Part shown: one piece after another, positions 45,166 through 53,897 of the stretch
How the letters are laid out: each line of letters starts with the position of its first letter
How positions within the stretch are numbered: the first letter of the stretch is position 1
NCBI RefSeq assembly: GCF_000720185.1
Contig: NZ_JOIY01000010.1
Location: 62,001 to 126,000, forward strand
Reading direction: 5' to 3'
Origin: Streptomyces sp. NRRL S-340
GTDB taxonomy: Bacteria; Actinomycetota; Actinomycetes; Streptomycetales; Streptomycetaceae
Length of the DNA stretch: 64,000 nucleotides
Translations under genes and position numbers: made by a program
The notes under the pieces: generated by a model
Told to the model about the DNA's origin: nothing
Database searches by the model: none
The model's input: only the letters and a program-made list of their open reading frames with translations

Positions 45166-46001
45166 GTGGCGGATGCTGGGGCGGGCAGGGGCGGTGAACC
45201 GGAGTCTTCGGACAGTCTGCGTACGTTCGGGGCGATGGTCCAGGGACTCCGGGAGCATGCGGGGCTGAGCCGGGAGGAGTTCGGCAGGCACGTCGGCTTC
45301 TCCAAGCACACGGTGGCATCGGTCGAGCTGGGCAGGCGCATGCCGGACGTGGACTTCGTCGAGGCGGCCGAGGGCGTGCTGGGGAACACGGGGGCGTTGC
45401 GTCGGGCGGCGGGCTTTTTGGAGCGGCAGCCGGGTCTCGCTTCCTGGTTCAGGCGCTGGGCGACCTTGGAGAGGACCGCTATCAGCCTTTTCAACTATGA
45501 GTGCCGGATGATCCCCGGACTTCTCCAGACAGAGCCGTACGCAAGGCAGTTGTTCACCGACGAGCTGCCACCGCTCACGGACCAGCAGGTCGAGGACAGT
45601 TGGGCTGCGCGGGCCGAACGCCAGCGCTTGTTGCGGGAGCGGCCGAACACCGCTTTCAACTTCTCATCGAAGAGCACGTTCTCCTCCGCCGGACCGGCGG
45701 GTCGGAAGTTACCAAGGAGGCGGTCGACCACCTTCTTGAGTCGGCCGAACTGCGGAACGTCGAGATCCAGATCATGCCGCTGGTACAGACGTCCCATGCT
45801 GGACTGCACGGCCCCATCGCCCTGCTCGAAGCCCCCGCGCACAAGTGGTTCGGGTACAGCGAAGGGCAGGAGAGTGGTCAGTTCATCTCCGACCTGAAGG
45901 TGATCAGCGTGCTCCAGGGCAGGTATGCCAGGATGCGTTCACAGGCACTCACCATGCAGGACTCCGTGAGCCTGTTGCAACGGATGCGAGGAGACCTATG
46001 A
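45166..46001 (+). pseudogene. WhiJ-type XRE regulator (DUF5753), frameshifted
   Basis: From GTG 45166 (GGGAGGTG upstream) the protein has an XRE helix-turn-helix (FGAMVQGLREHAGLSREEFGRHVGFSKHTVASVELGRRMPD, residues about 22-62) and the start of DUF5753 (FRRWATLERTAISLFNYECRMIPGLLQTEPYARQLF). At 45661-45664 the frame is lost after RPNTAFNF. The next frame supplies the expected LIEEHVLLRRTGG and continues to 46001 (LRNVEIQIMPLVQTSHAGLHGPIALLEAP). Adding one C (TTCTCATC to TTCCTCATC) restores a single protein of about 278 residues. The end overlaps the DUF397 start as ATGA, which supports a once-intact gene or a sequence error. Confidence 0.85.
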
Positions 46002-46180
46002 GCACCGCGGAACTGGCCTGGTTCAAAAGCAGCTACAGCAGCGGCTCCGGCGACAACTGCATCGAAGTTGCCCTCACTCCGGTCGCCGTCCACGTCCGCG
46101 ACACCAAGGACCGCCCCCGAGCCGCACTCGCCCTCTCCCCCGCCGCCTGGAACGCGTTCCTCGCCCACGCCGCACGCTGA
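45998..46180 (+). CDS. DUF397 family protein
   Basis: A 60-residue DUF397 protein: LAWFKSSYSSGSGDNCIEVALTPVAVHVRDTKDRPRAALALSPAAWNAFLAHA. These small proteins form pairs with XRE/DUF5753 regulators in Streptomyces, proposed as antitoxin-like partners. The ATG overlaps the regulator stop (ATGA), so translation would be coupled. Confidence 0.92.
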   Translation: MSTAELAWFKSSYSSGSGDNCIEVALTPVAVHVRDTKDRPRAALALSPAAWNAFLAHAAR

Positions 46181-46262
46181 CTCCTCGGTCTCCGCGTCGG
46201 CAGTCCCGGCCCGCGCCCTCCTGCGGGTTGGCAGCGGGGTCGCGGGACAGTTGAATACCCAG

Positions 46263-46636
46263 GTGACGGACTGGAGGCAGGTGGCTGACAGTCACGGGGC
46301 GGCCAGCCGGGTGCCGCTGCTCCTGGATCAGGTGGAGCGAGGGGAATCCCCGGAGGCCTGGAACGAGTTGTGGGACCGTCTCTGCGCTGCTCGGCCATCC
46401 GGGCCTGGGACCGAGGCGACATCGGGCGGCGGCCACTGCGCCCCGCCCCGGCCGAGGAACTTCGCGACCCGGGCCGGTGGATGCAGGCCACCGCCGGCCG
46501 GGACGGACAGCAGCGGCTCGCCGAGGGGATCAGACACCTCTTCGGCCGGGCGGAGTGCCCGGCCTGCGGCAGCGCGTTCGACATCGCGGAAGCCCACACC
46601 ACCGCGAACCTCCCTCCAGCCCTCGAGACGTACTGA
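46263..46636 (+). pseudogene. Remnant of a HEAT-like Streptomyces protein
   Basis: GTG 46263 opens a frame reading TDWRQVADSHGAASRVPLLLDQVERG then ESPEAWNELWDRLC, which resembles the first 40 residues of a widespread family of helical-repeat proteins. After about 46385 coding character leaves this frame and continues in another (DPGRWMQATAGRDGQQRLAE, AECPACGSAFDIAEAH, ending LETY at 46636). The pieces are too short for the usual protein, so internal deletion plus frameshift is likely. Family assignment is tentative. The surrounding 46181-46726 otherwise holds nothing clear. Confidence 0.4.
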
Positions 46637-46726
46637 ACAGGGAGACGCCGCCGGGCCGCTTTCGGCGGTCTCGACACGGTCGGCGTCACCACTGAGCGCT
46701 TCATGTGCATCTCTTACATTCAGAGC

Positions 46727-47008
46727 ATGAGCGATCCCGTCGTCGAATCCATGGCCGAGGTGCGCAGCCACCTCGCGGACGTGATTGACCGTGCTCGTCG
46801 GGAGGGCACTCCGACGATCATCACCCGGCGCGGCAAGCAGGAAGTCGTCGTGATCGACATCCAGGAATACCAGCGCCTGGGCGAGATCGCGGAGAACGCG
46901 GAAGAGGTGTGGCTCAACCGGCTCGCCGACGAGGCCGAGTCCGAGGGCACGCAGGGGTCGGTCTCTCCGGAGGAGTTGGCCGCCTTGCTGCGCGCCCAGC
47001 AGGACTGA
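46727..47008 (+). CDS. Phd/YefM-type antitoxin
   Basis: A 93-residue antitoxin. The Phd/YefM fold covers residues 1-55: VESMAEVRSHLADVIDRARREGTPTIITRRGKQEVVVIDIQEYQRL. The C-terminal acidic tail, which normally wraps the toxin, is present. The ATG at 46727 follows TACATT by 6 nt, a leaderless arrangement; the upstream in-frame start at 46703 would precede the promoter. The expected RelE/ParE toxin directly downstream is reduced to about 20 codons. Confidence 0.9.
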   Translation: MSDPVVESMAEVRSHLADVIDRARREGTPTIITRRGKQEVVVIDIQEYQRLGEIAENAEEVWLNRLADEAESEGTQGSVSPEELAALLRAQQD

Positions 47009-47067
47009 CCCAGGGGTACGTCCCGCACTTCACTCCGCACGCACAACAGGACATGTCAGGTTCGTAG
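47005..47067 (+). pseudogene. Vestige of a RelE/ParE-type toxin
   Basis: Overlapping the antitoxin stop, a frame reads TQGYVPHFTPHAQQDMSGS and then meets TAG at 47065. The VPHFTPHAQQDM pattern is how RelE-superfamily toxins partnered with Phd/YefM commonly begin. No toxin sequence follows before the Rrf2 gene end at 47143. The frame begins with CTG in place of a normal start. It is therefore a truncated relic. Confidence 0.6.
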
Positions 47068-47142
47068 GTCCCTCCGCGTCGGCGGCGGTCCGCGTTCCTC
47101 GTTCACCTCACCCCCTGAGACCCGCGCGCCCGCAGTGCCCCC

Positions 47143-47610
47143 TCACGGGTTCTCCCAGGCCGACGGTTCCGCCGCCAGGGTGCGGACGGGGGCCGGGAGG
47201 GTGCCCGACGCCATGTCGGCGATCGTGACGCCCTCCAGGATGCGGCGGACGTTGGCGCGCAGGGCGATCCACAGGGGCAGCAGGGGCTCGGCCGAGCCCG
47301 TGTAGGTGAGGCCGGTGGGGCGTTCGCCGCGGACGGAGACGATCGGGCCGTCCACCGCGCGGATCACGTCCGCCACCGTGATCCGCGCCGCCTCCCGGGC
47401 CAGGGCGTAGCCGCCGCCCCCGCCGCGCCGGCTGGTGACCAGGCCCGCGCGGCGCAGGTCGCCCAGGATGCCCTCCAGGAACTTGTGCGGAATGCCCTGT
47501 TCCGCGGCGACCGCCTCGGCCTTCACCGGGCTCGCCGGGTCCGCTTCCTGCCGTACGGCCAGTTCCAGAACCGCCCGTACCGCGTAGTCCGCCCGTGCCG
47601 AGATCCTCAT
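47143..47610 (-). CDS. Rrf2 family transcriptional regulator
   Basis: A 155-residue Rrf2 protein: MRISARADYAVRAVLELA, then the winged helix with AVAAEQGIPHKFLEGILGDLRRAGLVTSRRGGGGGYALAREAARITVADVIRAVDGP. The three cysteines that hold Fe-S clusters in IscR, NsrR and RsrR are absent; the protein has no Cys at all, so it senses something else or nothing. The ATG at 47610 is preferred; an in-frame ATG at 47619 is possible. It is divergent from the GH35-like gene, 78 bp apart, and may control it. Confidence 0.9.
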   Translation of the reverse strand: MRISARADYAVRAVLELAVRQEADPASPVKAEAVAAEQGIPHKFLEGILGDLRRAGLVTSRRGGGGGYALAREAARITVADVIRAVDGPIVSVRGERPTGLTYTGSAEPLLPLWIALRANVRRILEGVTIADMASGTLPAPVRTLAAEPSAWENP

Positions 47611-47662
47611 GGCGTCCATTGTGGCGTCCGGGACAGTGGAGAATGGCGGGACCCGCGCCCCG

Positions 47663-47668
47663 TAATAT
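47663..47668 (+). promoter_or_regulatory. -10 box of the GH35-like gene
   Basis: TAATAT is a near-perfect -10 element 20 nt before the TTG start and just ahead of the GGGAGG ribosome binding site. No good -35 element is seen, so activation may be needed. Confidence 0.55.
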
Positions 47669-47688
47669 CCGCCCGGGAGGCACACACC

Positions 47689-50514
47689 TTGGCGCTCAGC
47701 AGACGTACATTCAGCGCCCTCGCGGGCTCCGCCGCGCTCGGTCTCGCGCTGGGCGGCAGCGGCGGGCCGGGGGCGTCGGCGGCGTTCGCGGTGCGCGGTG
47801 TGCCGACCGGGCCCCCGCCGCCCGTGCCGTCCGCCGACGGGCGGCGCCACACCGTGGGCTTCGACCACTACTCGCTGCTGGTGGACGGTCGGCGGCTGGT
47901 GCTGTGGGCCGGTGAGATGCACCCGTTCCGGCTGCCCAGCCCCTCGCTGTGGCGGGACGTGCTCCAGAAGATGCGGGCCCACGGCCACAACGCGGTCAGC
48001 GTGCGCCTGGCGTGGAACCTGCACTCCCCCGCGCCGGGGGCGTACGACTTCACGGGGGTGCGGGACCTGGGTCTGTTCCTGCGCACCGCCGCCGAGACGG
48101 GGCTGTACGTCGTCCTGCGGCCGGGTCCGCGCATCGGCGCCGACGTCGACGGCGGGGGGCTGCCCGGCTGGCTGGCGGCCACGGCGAGGACCGCGGGCGC
48201 CGACGGCCCGGACCACCTCACGCACGCCGACGAGTGGCTCGGGCGCGTGAACGCCATCGCCGCCCGCCACCTGTTCACCAAGGGTGACGGGACCGTGCTG
48301 CTGTACCAGCTGGAGGACCAGGCCACCGGGGCCGCCGGGGCCGCCGCCGTGTCCCGGCTGTACCAGAAGGTCCGCGCCGACGGCATCGACGTGCCCCTCT
48401 TCCACGGCGACGGGAGCGGCGGCCGGTGGGCCCCGGCGTCCTTCCCGCGGCCGTCGGGGTTCCTGCCGGAGTCCGGCGGCGGTGCCGACCCGTGGGGCGG
48501 GGCCGTCTTCGGAGGCGAGGGGTACGCCGGGGCGCGGCGCACCCGCGACGCGGCCCACGAGCGGCGCACGCTGCTGACCGACCTCGCCCACGGACTCGCC
48601 CTGCGCACCACGTACATGGCCTTCGGCGGCACCTCCTGGGGCTGGCTGCCGGCCCCGCAGGTGTACACGTCCTACGACTACGGTGCCGCGATCGACGAGG
48701 GGCGGCAGGTCACCGGGAAGGCGGTGGCGACGCACCAGATCGGGCACATGCTGCGGTACGTCCCCGACCTCGCCAAGCTGGACCGGGTCGAGGGCGGCAC
48801 CGCGCGCGGGCTCACCACGTACCACCTGAGCAATCCGGACACGGGCGCCCGGGTGCACGTCCTGCGCAACGACACCGGCGAGGACGTCACCACCACGCTG
48901 CCCGCCGCCGGCGAGCACCTGCCGGTGACCGTACCGGCCCGGGACGCCCGGCTCGCGCTGTCCCGGATGCGGCTGGGGCTGCTGAGACTGCGGTACGCCA
49001 CCGCCCAGCCGATGGCCTACCTCACCGTCGGCCGGCAGGACATCGTGGTGTTCTGCGGGCGGCGCGGGGACTCGGCCCGGCTGGCCCTGGAGGCGGCCGG
49101 GGAGCCGATGGTCACCCGGCTGAGCCAGCAGGTCGCCTATGTGTACGAACGCCGGCTGGTGCGGATCACCGTCCCCTTCGGCGCGGGGCTGGCCGGGGCG
49201 CGGGTGGAGGCGGGCGAGACCGTCGACCGGGCGGTGCTGATGCTGTTCGCCGACGACCGGACGTCCTCGCGGCTGTGGCCGTGGGAGACGCCGTCGGGCT
49301 CGCTGCTGGTGTGCGGGCCGAGGCTGCTGCGCTCCGCGGTCGTCGAGGGCGCGACGCTGCACCTGACCGGTGACACCGTGGAGGCCGCGAAACTGGAGGT
49401 CTGGGCGCCGCGGGGCGTGACGGCGCTGACGTGGAACGGGCGTCCGGTGCGCACCGTGCCCACCGGCACCGGCAGTCTGCGCTCGCTCGCGCCGCTGGAG
49501 GGGGCGCCCGCGGTGGAGCTGCCCGTGCTGGGCGGCTGGCGGGCGCGCGCGGAGAACCCCGAGTCCGCGCCCGGTTTCGACGACTCCGCTTGGCGGAAGG
49601 CCGATCTGACGTCCTCGTACGGCACCACGCCCGTCCCCGAGGGGCAGCCGGTGCTGTCCGCCGACGACTACGGCTTCCACTACGGCGACGTCTGGTACCG
49701 GGGTGCCTTCACGGACGCGTCCGGCATCGAGTCGGTGTCCCTGGCCCACAGCACGGGCACCCAGGGGCTGCTGATGGCGTGGCTGGACGGTGAGCCGCTG
49801 GGCACGCACCGCATGCCGGTGCCGCGCGCGGACGCGGCGGGCCGGGGGACCTGGACGGACACGGCCGTCCTCGCCGTGCCCGAGCGGCTGCGCACCGGCG
49901 GCCGGCACGTGCTGTCGGTGCTGGTGCGGCCGATGGCGCACGAGCAGGGCGGCGCCGGGCAGGACGCGTTCGGCGCCGCGCGCGGGCTGACGGCGGTGTC
50001 CTTCACCGGGGGCGCGCCGCGGGTGCGCTGGCGCATCCAGGGCGCGGGCGCGCCCGACCCGGTGCGCGGGCCGCTCAACAACGGCGGGCTGTACGGGGAG
50101 CGGGAGGGCTGGCACCTGCCCGGCTTCGCGGACGGCGACTGGGAGCGGGTGTCCTTCCCGCGTGCCGTGCGGCGCCAGGGCGTGACCTGGTACCGGACGA
50201 CGTTCCGGCTGTCGGTGGACGCGGGGGTGGACGCCTCGGTGGGGCTGACCCTCCGGGACGAGCCGCACCGCTCCTACCGGGCGCAGATCTTCCTGAACGG
50301 CTGGAACCTGGGCCAGTACGTCAACGACGTGGGCCCGCAGCACACGTTCGTGCTGCCGAACGGCGTCCTGCGCACCCGGGGCACCAACACGCTGGCACTG
50401 GCCGTTCTGTCCGGGGGCACGGGCGAGGCGGGTCCGGGACAGGTACGGCTGACGCTGCTGGGCCGCGCGGCCGGAGGGGTGCCGGTGGCACCGGTGTCCT
50501 CCCCCGGCCGCTGA
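47689..50514 (+). CDS. Tat-exported GH35-like beta-galactosidase homologue with altered active site
   Basis: A 941-residue protein starting at TTG 47689 (GGGAGG 8 nt upstream). A twin-arginine signal LSRRTFSALAGSAALGLALGG comes first. The GH35 TIM barrel follows: YSLLVDGRRLVLWAGEMHPFRLPSPSLWRDVLQKMRAHGHNAVSV, YVVLRPGPRIGADVDGGGLPGWL, and TYMAFGGTSWGW near residue 310. Jelly-roll domains fill the C-terminal half (WYRGAFTDASG, WYRTTFRLSVD, FLNGWNLGQY). The usual acid/base motif ENEYG is here LEDQATG (E209 D210 Q211), so the acid/base Glu appears replaced by Gln. It may be inactive, carbohydrate-binding, or use a different residue. Confidence 0.88.
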   Translation: MALSRRTFSALAGSAALGLALGGSGGPGASAAFAVRGVPTGPPPPVPSADGRRHTVGFDHYSLLVDGRRLVLWAGEMHPFRLPSPSLWRDVLQKMRAHGHNAVSVRLAWNLHSPAPGAYDFTGVRDLGLFLRTAAETGLYVVLRPGPRIGADVDGGGLPGWLAATARTAGADGPDHLTHADEWLGRVNAIAARHLFTKGDGTVLLYQLEDQATGAAGAAAVSRLYQKVRADGIDVPLFHGDGSGGRWAPASFPRPSGFLPESGGGADPWGGAVFGGEGYAGARRTRDAAHERRTLLTDLAHGLALRTTYMAFGGTSWGWLPAPQVYTSYDYGAAIDEGRQVTGKAVATHQIGHMLRYVPDLAKLDRVEGGTARGLTTYHLSNPDTGARVHVLRNDTGEDVTTTLPAAGEHLPVTVPARDARLALSRMRLGLLRLRYATAQPMAYLTVGRQDIVVFCGRRGDSARLALEAAGEPMVTRLSQQVAYVYERRLVRITVPFGAGLAGARVEAGETVDRAVLMLFADDRTSSRLWPWETPSGSLLVCGPRLLRSAVVEGATLHLTGDTVEAAKLEVWAPRGVTALTWNGRPVRTVPTGTGSLRSLAPLEGAPAVELPVLGGWRARAENPESAPGFDDSAWRKADLTSSYGTTPVPEGQPVLSADDYGFHYGDVWYRGAFTDASGIESVSLAHSTGTQGLLMAWLDGEPLGTHRMPVPRADAAGRGTWTDTAVLAVPERLRTGGRHVLSVLVRPMAHEQGGAGQDAFGAARGLTAVSFTGGAPRVRWRIQGAGAPDPVRGPLNNGGLYGEREGWHLPGFADGDWERVSFPRAVRRQGVTWYRTTFRLSVDAGVDASVGLTLRDEPHRSYRAQIFLNGWNLGQYVNDVGPQHTFVLPNGVLRTRGTNTLALAVLSGGTGEAGPGQVRLTLLGRAAGGVPVAPVSSPGR

Positions 50515-50551
50515 GCCCGCGGCGCCTCGCGGTCCCCCGCCTCGGCGGGAC

Positions 50552-52057
50552 TCACGCCAGGCGGATCACGTTCCAGGACAGGGGTTCCAGGGCCGCGGTC
50601 AGGGTGCCGTCGGTCAGGGCGGTGCCCCCGGCCGGGTGCGGGGTGACGCGGTCGGGTTCGGCGAGGGTGTTGCGGGCGTCGGGGTCGGCGTCCGCGAGGA
50701 CGCTGTGCTCGACGACCCGGCTCAGGCCGAGGCCGTTCAGGGTGACCTCCAGGGGCAGCGCGGCGGTCCGGTCGCGGTTGACGGCGAAGACGGTGACGGT
50801 GCCGTCCCCGGCGCGGACCGCGGTGGCGTGCAGCAGGTCGGCCGCGCCGTACTTCTTCGTCTCGTACGCCGGGGAGTCCACGCGGACGTCGAGGACCTCG
50901 CCGCGGCCGTACTTCGAGGCCTGGGCGAAGGGGAAGAAGGTCGTCTGCCGCCAGGCCGGGCCGCCGGGCTCGGTCATGATCGGGGCGATGACGTTGACGA
51001 GCTGGGCGAGGCAGGCGACGGTGACCCGGTCGGCGTGCCGGAGCAGGGCGATGAGCAGGGAGCCGAACACGACGGCGTCGGTGACGCTGTAGTTGTCCTC
51101 GAGCAGGCGGGGGGCCTCGGGCCAGTCCAGGGCGCTGACCTCGGCCTCGGTCCGGGACAGGTACCAGACGTTCCACTCGTCGAAGGACAGGTTGATCTTC
51201 TTCTTCGACTTGAGCCGGGCGCCCACGTGGTCGCAGGTGGCCACCACGTTCTCGATGAAGGACTCCATGTCGACGGCGGAGGCCAGGAAGGAGTCGACGT
51301 CGCCGTCGAGCGGCTCGTAGTAGGCGTGCAGCGAGACGTAGTCGACGAGGTCGTACGTCTCCTTGAGGACCGTCGCCTCCCACTCGGCGAAGGTGGGCAT
51401 GGCCTGGCTGGAGGAGCCGCAGGCGACGAGTTCGACGCCCGGGTCGATCTGGCGCATGGCGCGGGCCGTCTCGGCGGCGAGGCGGCCGTACTCCTCGGCG
51501 GTCTTGTGGCCGGTCTGCCAGGGGCCGTCCATCTCGTTGCCGAGGCACCACAGCCTGATGCCGAAGGGCTCCTTGTCGCCGTGGGCGACGCGCAGGTCCG
51601 AAAGCGCGGTGCCCGAGGGGTGGTTGGCGTACTCCTGGAGTTCCAGGGCCTCGGCGACGCCGCGCGTGCCGAGGTTGACGGCCATCATGGGTTCGGCCTG
51701 CGGGCCGATCTTCTTCAGGAACGCGATGTACTCGGACAGGCCGAAGCGGTTGGACTCGGTGGAGCGCCAGGCGAGGTCCAGGCGGCGCGGGCGGTCCTCC
51801 ACGGGGCCGACGGAGTCCTCCCAGCGGTAGCCGGAGACGAAGTTGCCGCCGGGGTAGCGGATCGCGGTGACGCCGAGTTCGCGCACCAGGTCGAGGACGT
51901 CGGTGCGCAGGCCGGCCTCGTCGGCGGCCGGGTGGCCGGGCTCGAAGACACCGGTGTAGACGCACCGGCCGAGGTGTTCGACGAAGGAGCCGAAGAGGCG
52001 GGGGTCGACGGCGCCGACGGTGAAGGCGGGGTCGAGGGTGAAGCGGGCGGTGCGCAT
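50552..52057 (-). CDS. Intracellular alpha-L-arabinofuranosidase, GH51
   Basis: A 501-residue GH51 enzyme that removes L-arabinofuranose from arabinan, arabinoxylan and their oligomers. The acid/base Glu is in LWCLGNEMDGPWQ near residue 175, the nucleophile Glu in LSFDEWNVWYLS near 293; IRYPGGNFVSGYRWEDSVGP near 67 is a family block. No signal peptide, so it acts on imported oligosaccharides. AAAGGA precedes the ATG. It is the last gene of the binding protein / permease / permease operon, 41 bp after the second permease, so the importer most likely carries arabino-oligosaccharides. Confidence 0.95.
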   Translation of the reverse strand: MRTARFTLDPAFTVGAVDPRLFGSFVEHLGRCVYTGVFEPGHPAADEAGLRTDVLDLVRELGVTAIRYPGGNFVSGYRWEDSVGPVEDRPRRLDLAWRSTESNRFGLSEYIAFLKKIGPQAEPMMAVNLGTRGVAEALELQEYANHPSGTALSDLRVAHGDKEPFGIRLWCLGNEMDGPWQTGHKTAEEYGRLAAETARAMRQIDPGVELVACGSSSQAMPTFAEWEATVLKETYDLVDYVSLHAYYEPLDGDVDSFLASAVDMESFIENVVATCDHVGARLKSKKKINLSFDEWNVWYLSRTEAEVSALDWPEAPRLLEDNYSVTDAVVFGSLLIALLRHADRVTVACLAQLVNVIAPIMTEPGGPAWRQTTFFPFAQASKYGRGEVLDVRVDSPAYETKKYGAADLLHATAVRAGDGTVTVFAVNRDRTAALPLEVTLNGLGLSRVVEHSVLADADPDARNTLAEPDRVTPHPAGGTALTDGTLTAALEPLSWNVIRLA

Positions 52058-52098
52058 GGGGTCCTTTCGGTCGGCCGGAAGCGGTGCGGTGCCGGGGG

Positions 52099-52956
52099 TC
52101 ACTGGCCCGCCAGGCCCGTGTGGGCGACGCCCCGCACGATCTGGCTCTGGAAGAAGACGAAGACGATGATCAGCGGCAGGCCCGCGATGAGGCCGCCGGC
52201 CATGAGCTGGGGCCAGACGATGCCCCAGGCGTTCTGCACGGTGGCGATGCCGTTGGGCATGGTCATCAGGTCGGGGTTGTTCGTCACCATGTACGGCCAC
52301 AGGAAGTTGTTCCAGGAGGCGATGAAGGTGAAGATGCCGACCGCCGACAGGGACGGCTTGGACAGCGGCAGCACGATGGTGAAGAAGATCCGCCAGCGGC
52401 CGGCGCCGTCGATGAACGCGGCCTCCTCCAGCTCCCTGGGCAGGGACTGGAAGAACTTGTAGAGGATGAGGACCATCGCGGCCGGGGCGCACTGCGGCAG
52501 GATCATGCCCCAGTAGGTGTCGACCATGCCGAGCGACTGCACGGTGGTGAACAGCGGGACGCCGAGGATCGCCGGGGAGAACATCAGCCCGGCCATGGTG
52601 AGCGCCATCAGCGCGGACTTGCCGCGGAACTCGGTGCGGGCGAACCCGTATCCGGCCAGCGCGCTCACCAGCAGCACGATGAAGGTGACGCAGACGGAGA
52701 CGACGACGGAGTTCACGAACCAGTTCGGGATGTCGCCCGCCGTGAAGACCGCCTTCCAGGAGCCGAGGGTGACGTGGTCGGGGATCCAGTGCGGGGAGGC
52801 GACGGACTCGGCCGGGGACTTCAGGGAGGTGGACAGGGCCCAGGCGAGCGGCGAGATCCACAGCAGGGAGAGGAGGGCGGCCACGAGGGTGAGGGCGATC
52901 TGGCCGGGGGTCCAGGTGCCGCGCGGCCGGCGCACGGCGGGGGCCGGGGTCGTCAT
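52099..52956 (-). CDS. Carbohydrate ABC transporter permease, MalG type
   Basis: A 285-residue CUT1 permease with six helices. The EAA loop that contacts the ATPase is RELEEAAFIDGAGRWRIFFTIVLPLSKPSLSAVGIFTF near residue 185. WNNFLWPYM and the C-terminal FFQSQIVRGVAHTGLAGQ are typical of the MalG branch. ATG overlaps the previous permease stop (ATGA). No ATPase gene is in the operon; Streptomyces CUT1 importers usually share MsiK, encoded elsewhere. Confidence 0.94.
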   Translation of the reverse strand: MTTPAPAVRRPRGTWTPGQIALTLVAALLSLLWISPLAWALSTSLKSPAESVASPHWIPDHVTLGSWKAVFTAGDIPNWFVNSVVVSVCVTFIVLLVSALAGYGFARTEFRGKSALMALTMAGLMFSPAILGVPLFTTVQSLGMVDTYWGMILPQCAPAAMVLILYKFFQSLPRELEEAAFIDGAGRWRIFFTIVLPLSKPSLSAVGIFTFIASWNNFLWPYMVTNNPDLMTMPNGIATVQNAWGIVWPQLMAGGLIAGLPLIIVFVFFQSQIVRGVAHTGLAGQ

Positions 52957-53897
52957 CGGGCGGTCTCCTCACGGTGGCGCAGCAGCCACATCCGGGCCAG
53001 GGCGACGGTGGCGACGATGACGAACAGGACGAAGGAGATGGCGGAGGCGTAGCCCACGCGGTAGCTGGTGAAGCCCTGTTCGAGGGTGTACTGGACGAAG
53101 GTGCGGGTGGATTCCTCCGGTCCGGGCCCGAAGTCGTACATGACGACGGCCTGGTCGAAGACCTGGAGCGAGGCGAGCACCTGGAGGGCGAGGACGAGGC
53201 CGGTGATGGCGCGCAGGTTGGGGACGGTGATGTGCCGCATCCGCTGGAAGGGGCCTGCGCCGTCGAGTTCGGCGGCCTCGTACAGGTGCTGCGGGATGTT
53301 CTGCAGGGCGGCCAGGTAGAGCAGGAACGAGAAGCCGACGGTCCACCACAGGGTGGCGATGACGACGGCGAGCAGGGCCGTCGACTTCTGCGTGAGCCAG
53401 GGGGTGTTCAGGCCGAGCAGGTGGTTGATCATGCCGTTGGTGGGCTGGAGCAGCCACTTCCACAGGTTGCCGACGACCGCGGACGGCAGCAGGAAGGGCG
53501 CGAAGAAGCACAGCCGCCACAGCCACTTGAGGTGGGTGACGTGGTGGGCGATCAGTGCCATCAGCAGGGCGACGACGACGATGCAGGGCACGACTTCGAG
53601 GGTGAACCGCACGCTGTGCCACAGCGCGTCCCACACCAGCGGGTCGTGCAGCGCCTCGCGGTAGTTGGCCAGGCCGACGAAGCGGGTGTGGTCGCCGGAG
53701 ATGTTGGCGTCGGTGAAGCTGAGGTAGAGGCCGCGGACGACCGGCAGGATCACGAACAGCGCGTACAGCAGGAGGAAGGGGGCGACGAACCAGCCTCCGT
53801 GCTGGAAGCGGCGGCCCCAGCGGACGCGGGCCGAGTCGGTGGCGGTGGTGGTCCGCGGGCGCAGGGCGGCGCCGGTGGCGACGGTGGTGCTGCTCAT
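52953..53897 (-). CDS. Carbohydrate ABC transporter permease, MalF type
   Basis: A 314-residue CUT1 permease. GGWFVAPFLLLYALFVILPVVRGLYLSFTD near residue 35 is the first helix; the EAA loop is HLYEAAELDGAGPFQRMRHITVPNLRAITGLVL near residue 220; SYRVGYASAISFVLFVIVA closes. The ATG overlaps the stop of the binding-protein gene (ATGA) and its own stop overlaps the next permease, so the three are translated as a coupled unit. Confidence 0.94.
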   Translation of the reverse strand: MSSTTVATGAALRPRTTTATDSARVRWGRRFQHGGWFVAPFLLLYALFVILPVVRGLYLSFTDANISGDHTRFVGLANYREALHDPLVWDALWHSVRFTLEVVPCIVVVALLMALIAHHVTHLKWLWRLCFFAPFLLPSAVVGNLWKWLLQPTNGMINHLLGLNTPWLTQKSTALLAVVIATLWWTVGFSFLLYLAALQNIPQHLYEAAELDGAGPFQRMRHITVPNLRAITGLVLALQVLASLQVFDQAVVMYDFGPGPEESTRTFVQYTLEQGFTSYRVGYASAISFVLFVIVATVALARMWLLRHREETAR

